The notes under the pieces: generated by a model
The model's input: the letters and a program-made list of their open reading frames with translations, nothing else
What the model was told of the DNA's origin: nothing
Databases searched by the model: none
Source of the DNA: Candidatus Gastranaerophilales bacterium
GTDB taxonomy: Bacteria > Cyanobacteriota > Vampirovibrionia > Gastranaerophilales > UBA9971
Direction: 5' to 3'
Length of the DNA: 9,798 nt
Assembly: GCA_028277195.1 (NCBI GenBank)
Contig: JANQGS010000175.1
Coordinates: forward strand, 1-9,798
Shown: piece by piece, positions 6,544-9,798 of the stretch
How the letters are laid out: every line of letters begins with the position of its first letter
Numbering within the stretch: position 1 is the first letter of the stretch
Translations under genes and position numbers: made by a program

Positions 6544-7351
6544 AAAGCTGCTCATATACCTGATACTGATAATACTTGCCTTAGTAGCCATAGGACCTTT
6601 TTTGTGGTTGGTCTCTACCGCACTTAAGTCTCAGAATGAAAACATATTTCAGTACCCGCCGCAATTTATTCCGCAAAACATCACTTTTAGCAATTTTACA
6701 GGAGTATGGAACTCCATACCCTTTGTAACATATATAATTAACAGCTTTATTGTGGTTGGATTTACTGTTTTATTTAATCTGGCATTATCCTCACTTGCGG
6801 CATATCCTCTTGCCAGAATGAATTTTAAAGGAAAAACCCTGATATTTTATGGGGTTCTGGCGACTATAATGGTTCCGTTCCAGGTAATTATGGTACCTGT
6901 ATACCTGATGGCATTAAGGTTAAACCTGGCAGATAGCTATGCGGGACTGATACTGCCATTTGCGGTAAACGCCTTCGGGATATTCCTGATGAGGCAGGCT
7001 TTTCTGGCAATCCCGAAAGAGCTTGAAGAGGCTGCGGTTATTGACGGATGCGGAGTTTTTGGTATATGGTTCAGGATATTACTTCCGCTGGCAAAGCCCG
7101 CATTAGCCACACTGGCGGTATTTACCTTTGCGGGAGCGTGGAGTGAATTTTTATGGCCCAGTATATTGCTCTCAAAACAGGAAATGTACACTTTACCTGT
7201 CGGGCTGAACCATTTACAGGGGGTTTTTAGCGCAAATTGGCGATATATAGCAGCAGGTGCGGTTATTTCTATGATACCTATACTCCTGTTTTTCCTGTTT
7301 TTGCAGAAATATTTTATAAACGATACTATGCAGGGAGCGCTTAAGAAGTAA
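6536..7351 (+). CDS. Carbohydrate ABC transporter permease, MalG type
   Basis: Predicted inner-membrane subunit of a binding-protein-dependent sugar importer, 271 residues. About six hydrophobic segments are visible (around 6-28, 67-90, 102-124, 135-155, 188-208 and 238-256). The ATPase-contact EAA loop is EEAAVIDGCGVFGIWFRILLPLAKP (164-188), with the conserved G in its usual place. The C-terminus (NDTMQGALKK) resembles the end of MalG/UgpE-type permeases. The ATG overlaps the rfbA stop (ATGACTAA) and no clear ribosome site precedes it, implying translational coupling. No binding protein, MalF-type partner or ATPase lies nearby, so the substrate cannot be inferred and the partners must be encoded elsewhere. 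Confidence 0.93.
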   Translation: MTKKLLIYLILIILALVAIGPFLWLVSTALKSQNENIFQYPPQFIPQNITFSNFTGVWNSIPFVTYIINSFIVVGFTVLFNLALSSLAAYPLARMNFKGKTLIFYGVLATIMVPFQVIMVPVYLMALRLNLADSYAGLILPFAVNAFGIFLMRQAFLAIPKELEEAAVIDGCGVFGIWFRILLPLAKPALATLAVFTFAGAWSEFLWPSILLSKQEMYTLPVGLNHLQGVFSANWRYIAAGAVISMIPILLFFLFLQKYFINDTMQGALKK

Positions 7352-7380
7352 TCTTAGAGCCGGGAATTAACTAAATTTGT

Positions 7381-7409
7381 TTGAACTTTTAATTGTAATT
7401 TCTTAAAAT
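7381..7409 (+). promoter_or_regulatory. Probable plsY promoter
   Basis: TTGAAC (7381-7386) and TAAAAT (7404-7409) are spaced by 17 nt in an AT-rich 102-nt gap. Transcription would start near 7416, giving a leader of about 38 nt that contains AAAAGG (7441-7446), 7 nt before the ATG. Confidence 0.5.
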
Positions 7410-7453
7410 TTATATGAAGATAAAATAATAAGTAGACTATAAAAGGTTAAAAA

Positions 7454-8065
7454 ATGATTTTACTTACTCTGGTATGTGTAATCGCAGCTTATCTCACAGG
7501 TTCTTTCCCCACAGGGTACATTATCGTAAAAATAGTTAAAGGAGCTGATATAAGAGAAATAGGAAGCGGAAGTATCGGAGCTACAAACGTAAAAAGGGTT
7601 CTTGGCGGGGGCTGGTATCTCTTTGTGATGTTTTTTGACGGCTTTAAGGGTTTATTGCCCGTACTGGCAGCAAAGTATATTGAAACAGCTTTTTATGTAT
7701 TCCCGGGCACCGGTATATTGCCTGTTTTGGTAGCATTAGGGGTTATATTGGGGCACAGTAAGTCAGTATTCCTCAATTTTACCGGAGGGAAGTCAGTTGC
7801 CTCCGGAATTGGGACAATTATGGCGCTATGCCCGCAGGCAGGCCTTTTAACAATGGTTTTCTGGTTAATAATAACCTATTTTACAAAAATTGTTTCCGTA
7901 AGCTCAATGATTGTTGTGTTGCTTACGCCTGTATGGATGTATGTGTTTAAGCAGCCCTTGAGCTACATTGTTTTTTGTGTTTTAGGGGCTGTTTATATTG
8001 TTTATTTACACAGGGATAATATAAAAAGACTTGGCCAGGGCACGGAAAACAGGGTAGGAAAGTAG
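7454..8065 (+). CDS. plsY: Acyl-phosphate:glycerol-3-phosphate acyltransferase
   Basis: Integral membrane enzyme that transfers an acyl group from acyl-phosphate to glycerol-3-phosphate, making lysophosphatidic acid for phospholipid synthesis. The 203-residue length is normal. The family motifs are present: GSFPTGYI (16-23), IREIGSGSIGATNVKRVLG (33-51), FFDGFKG (60-66), GHSKSVFLNFTGGKSVASGIG (100-120) and HRDNIKRLGQGTENRVG at the C-terminus. Several hydrophobic segments fit the multi-spanning topology. The first motif has GSGS where many homologues have GSGN; from memory, cyanobacterial PlsY proteins share the Ser. The gene has its own promoter and stands apart from the rfbA-permease pair. 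Confidence 0.96.
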   Translation: MILLTLVCVIAAYLTGSFPTGYIIVKIVKGADIREIGSGSIGATNVKRVLGGGWYLFVMFFDGFKGLLPVLAAKYIETAFYVFPGTGILPVLVALGVILGHSKSVFLNFTGGKSVASGIGTIMALCPQAGLLTMVFWLIITYFTKIVSVSSMIVVLLTPVWMYVFKQPLSYIVFCVLGAVYIVYLHRDNIKRLGQGTENRVGK

Positions 8066-8111
8066 ATAGGGCAATAAGATAAAAATTTTATCACTAATTA
8101 CCTATCTTTTT
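8064..8111. terminator. Possible bidirectional terminator between convergent genes
   Basis: AGATAGG (8064-8070) pairs with CCTATCT (8101-8107) and encloses a second perfect palindrome, GATAAAAATTTTATC (8078-8092). Five T residues follow on the plus strand (8107-8111). The stems are short and AT-rich, so strength is doubtful. The placement, across the stops of plsY and the convergent EF-hand gene, is what a shared terminator would need. Confidence 0.35.
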
Positions 8112-8654
8112 ATCCAGCTCAAAATGCTTCCTTATATCCGATAATATTGATTTAGTTGTATCCCCGCTCTTGCCCAATAGAAGCCCCATGCTGTTTATAT
8201 ATCCTAAATCAGTTATTTTTCCGTCCGCATCTTCGGCTTTTATGTTTAAAGCCCCTGCCTCTGTGATGTTTTGATGTTCATCCAGCATATCCTGGAAAAT
8301 TACAAATGCAGCATCTTCCACAACTGAAATATTTCCGTCATTATCAGTGTCGGCAGGAGCCAATTCAGGCTTAAACCGAACTCTTGTTTCCTCTCCTTTC
8401 ATATCTTCCTCAGCATAACCGAGTAAGCTCTTAAAATTAAATCCGGGTTGTTTTCCAAACAGTTCTTTAATCTTTCTTACCAGAAAATTATCCGGTTTTG
8501 AGTAGTGAATTTCAAACCTTGGATTCCATTCATCTATAGGCGCGGTATTAAATTCCTTAAATCTTAAATTTGCATTTTTCCCCCACCCCTCGGGAGTTTT
8601 TGGACTATATGGTCCTTTTTGCCCTGATAGTATTGCCGGCGATATATCTTGCAT
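8094..8654 (-). CDS. Protein of unknown function with one canonical EF-hand calcium loop
   Basis: I do not recognise the family. From the ATG at 8654 the protein has 186 residues. The loop DTDNDGNISVVE (residues 102-113) fits the 12-residue EF-hand exactly: Asp at 1, 3 and 5, Gly at 6, Ile at 8 and Glu at 12. A second, degenerate loop (EDADGKITD) lies about 40 residues on, giving a loose resemblance to paired EF-hand or dockerin-type calcium motifs. No signal peptide or membrane segment is seen; the N-terminal half is rich in Pro, Gly and aromatic residues. I chose the ATG at 8654 because GGAG (8661-8664, minus strand) lies 6 nt before it. An in-frame TTG at 8666 would overlap that site. It converges on plsY. 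Confidence 0.7.
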   Translation of the reverse strand: MQDISPAILSGQKGPYSPKTPEGWGKNANLRFKEFNTAPIDEWNPRFEIHYSKPDNFLVRKIKELFGKQPGFNFKSLLGYAEEDMKGEETRVRFKPELAPADTDNDGNISVVEDAAFVIFQDMLDEHQNITEAGALNIKAEDADGKITDLGYINSMGLLLGKSGDTTKSILSDIRKHFELDKKIGN

Positions 8655-8660
8655 GGTTTT

Positions 8661-8664
8661 CTCC
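8661..8664 (-). promoter_or_regulatory. Ribosome site that fixes the EF-hand gene start
   Basis: On the minus strand GGAG is followed 6 nt later by ATG (8654). The TTG start at 8666 directly abuts this GGAG and so would lack its own correctly spaced site. The ATG is therefore preferred, shortening the protein by four residues. Confidence 0.6.
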
Positions 8665-8888
8665 AATAATTATTTCCCTTCCTATTAATATAAAGTTAAG
8701 TAAAAGCAAAAAATTGACACAAATTAATAAAAATTAACAACATGAGTGCTGCTAATGTAAACTTATGTTTCAAAATTTCCTTAAATCCAAAAAAACACTA
8801 AATCTTACCCCCTAAGCCTCGATAACTTACTCAGAAGGGTTCAATTAATCCCATTCAAGGTTCGTTGTCTGTTTAAGGGTTTTTTTTA

Positions 8889-9491
8889 ATGCGAAAATTT
8901 CTTATAATTGCGGCTATTGCCGTGCTGTTTTTGCCGGTAAGGGTAAGCGCCTATGATTTTAATGATGAGTACAGGCAGGTTACAAATAATCAAACCATTA
9001 TCAATGCTTTAAATTCGCTTAAAAATACCGAGGCAAAATGGGTAATTAACACAGTAAAGGGTGATAACATATCCAAACAGCCGATAAAAATAATGTTCCG
9101 CAAGCTGGGAAAAATGAATCCCGCCTATAAAACCCATGAAGCGCTTACCTGCCTGGATGCCAGTGATAAAATATATATTTTTATAAATTCAAAACATAAA
9201 AACGCTCCCGTTGAAGCTATTGCAACACTGCTTACTCATGAAGCACTTCACCAGGACGGGGAAAATTCCATTGCCGAGGAAACAAAAGCCTGGACTAATG
9301 AAGCTGTTAACTGGATAGCATTTACAAAAAGAAATCCCTCACTGGTTAACAGCACAGCACCCCTTGTAAAAAGATTGAATAAACTCGCAAAAATCTACAG
9401 AACAAGCGGCGTAAATGGAATACATAAAAAGGTTATGTCAATTCCCGCCTATAAAAACCTGGAAATGGCGTCTGCGGGGTATGACTACTAG
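8889..9491 (+). CDS. Predicted secreted HEALH zinc-metallopeptidase-like protein
   Basis: A 200-residue protein with a clear signal peptide: basic MRK, hydrophobic 4-18, and a cleavage site after VSA (19-21). The zincin motif HEALH (117-121) supplies two His ligands and the catalytic Glu E118. E130 or E131 in EETKAW, about 10 residues on, could be the third ligand, giving a gluzincin-like HExxH...ExxA pattern. No long propeptide or other domain is visible, so it is a minimal protease fold or a derivative. It may act on cell-envelope or extracellular protein; the substrate is unknown. AAGGG (8875-8879) lies 9 nt before the ATG, with a run of eight T residues between them. The stop codon is shared on the other strand with the convergent stress-protein gene. 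Confidence 0.75.
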   Translation: MRKFLIIAAIAVLFLPVRVSAYDFNDEYRQVTNNQTIINALNSLKNTEAKWVINTVKGDNISKQPIKIMFRKLGKMNPAYKTHEALTCLDASDKIYIFINSKHKNAPVEAIATLLTHEALHQDGENSIAEETKAWTNEAVNWIAFTKRNPSLVNSTAPLVKRLNKLAKIYRTSGVNGIHKKVMSIPAYKNLEMASAGYDY

Positions 9492-9798
9492 GAAATCTTT
9501 TTTGACCTGAGAATAATTACCGGGATGTCCGCCCTTTCGCTGACTTTTGCGCTTACACTGCCCGGAGAGCCCATGGCAATAATATCAATCGGGTTGCTTT
9601 GCGCATAATTCAGTATGGTATCAGCGGGTTTTCCCGCCAGGCTGATTTTTTCCAGGCTTGCAAACCCCCTGTCTTGCAGTATTTCATAAACCTTATCCAG
9701 CATTTCGTAAGATACCTTTTCCCCTTCCTCATATATTTTTTCCATATCGGCATAAGCCTGCACTTCCGGGGGAATTACCTCCTGCGGCGCTACCCTGG
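9488..9798 (-). CDS. Universal stress protein (UspA family), N-terminus beyond window
   Basis: The reading frame is open to the window edge. The residues before the internal GTG at 9763 (RVAPQEVIPPE) look like normal coding sequence after the first USP strand, so this is a partial gene rather than a short complete one. The visible part, about 103 residues, holds the C-terminal half of a USP domain: LAGKPADTILNYAQSNPIDIIAMGSPG, then SVSAKVSERADIPVIILRSK. In nucleotide-binding USPs the MGSxG is followed by a loop of about ten residues ending in GS. Here that loop is missing and MGSPG runs straight into SVSAKV. The frame is intact, so the shortening is not a frameshift. It may not bind ATP. The stop CTA overlaps the neighbouring stop. 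Confidence 0.8.
   Translation of the reverse strand, partial: RVAPQEVIPPEVQAYADMEKIYEEGEKVSYEMLDKVYEILQDRGFASLEKISLAGKPADTILNYAQSNPIDIIAMGSPGSVSAKVSERADIPVIILRSKKIS

Noticed and set aside
8714..8719. Perfect TTGACA upstream of the HEALH protein gene
   Set aside because: No credible -10 box lies 15-19 nt downstream, and it is about 170 nt from the ATG. The rest of the 222-nt gap is AT-rich without a clear element.
9488..9763. Complete 91-residue gene starting at GTG 9763
   Set aside because: The frame stays open to the window end and the upstream residues fit a USP domain, so the GTG is internal.

Overview
The window is an ordinary chromosomal stretch of a low-to-moderate GC bacterium, with housekeeping genes next to poorly characterised secreted or accessory ones. 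Two features hint at a non-photosynthetic relative of the cyanobacteria (Melainabacteria/Vampirovibrionia-like). The kinase H-box neighbourhood (LTHDLKVPMLAENQT, then YGPLTEEQ) resembles cyanobacterial-lineage kinases. The PlsY motif reads GSGSIGATNV rather than the more usual GSGN. This placement comes from memory of family patterns and is tentative. AGG (Arg) and ATA (Ile) codons are frequent throughout.

Region 1 (1-195) is non-coding or nearly so. It holds a perfect 12-bp inverted repeat (42-53 / 88-99) and a near-consensus extended -10 promoter (155-183) almost touching the first start codon. Region 2 (196-4979) looks like one five-gene plus-strand operon with spacings of 4, 20, 13 and -8 nt: a small sigma-70-family factor, a HAMP-type membrane histidine kinase, a NarL/LuxR-type response regulator, prolyl-tRNA synthetase (proS) and a QueD-like 6-carboxytetrahydropterin synthase. 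The first three form a complete sensing-to-transcription module; the last two both serve tRNA function (charging and queuosine modification).

Region 3 (4967-5676) holds a convergent gene for a small exported protein of unknown function, whose 3' end overlaps queD by 13 nt. A divergent intergenic region follows, with promoters in both directions and a 15-bp operator-like palindrome. Region 4 (5677-8065) has rfbA (glucose-1-phosphate thymidylyltransferase) overlapping a lone MalG-type ABC sugar permease by 8 nt. plsY (phospholipid synthesis) comes next with its own promoter.

Region 5 (8066-9798) contains a minus-strand protein with a canonical EF-hand loop and a plus-strand secreted protein with a HEALH zinc-protease motif. 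The window ends with the C-terminal part of a minus-strand universal stress protein that runs off the edge and lacks the usual ATP-binding loop. The last two genes share the palindrome CTAG for both stop codons. I see no tRNA, rRNA, CRISPR array, transposase or phage gene, and no clear previously undescribed system. The best candidates for a closer look are the sigma/kinase/regulator module and the EF-hand and HEALH proteins.
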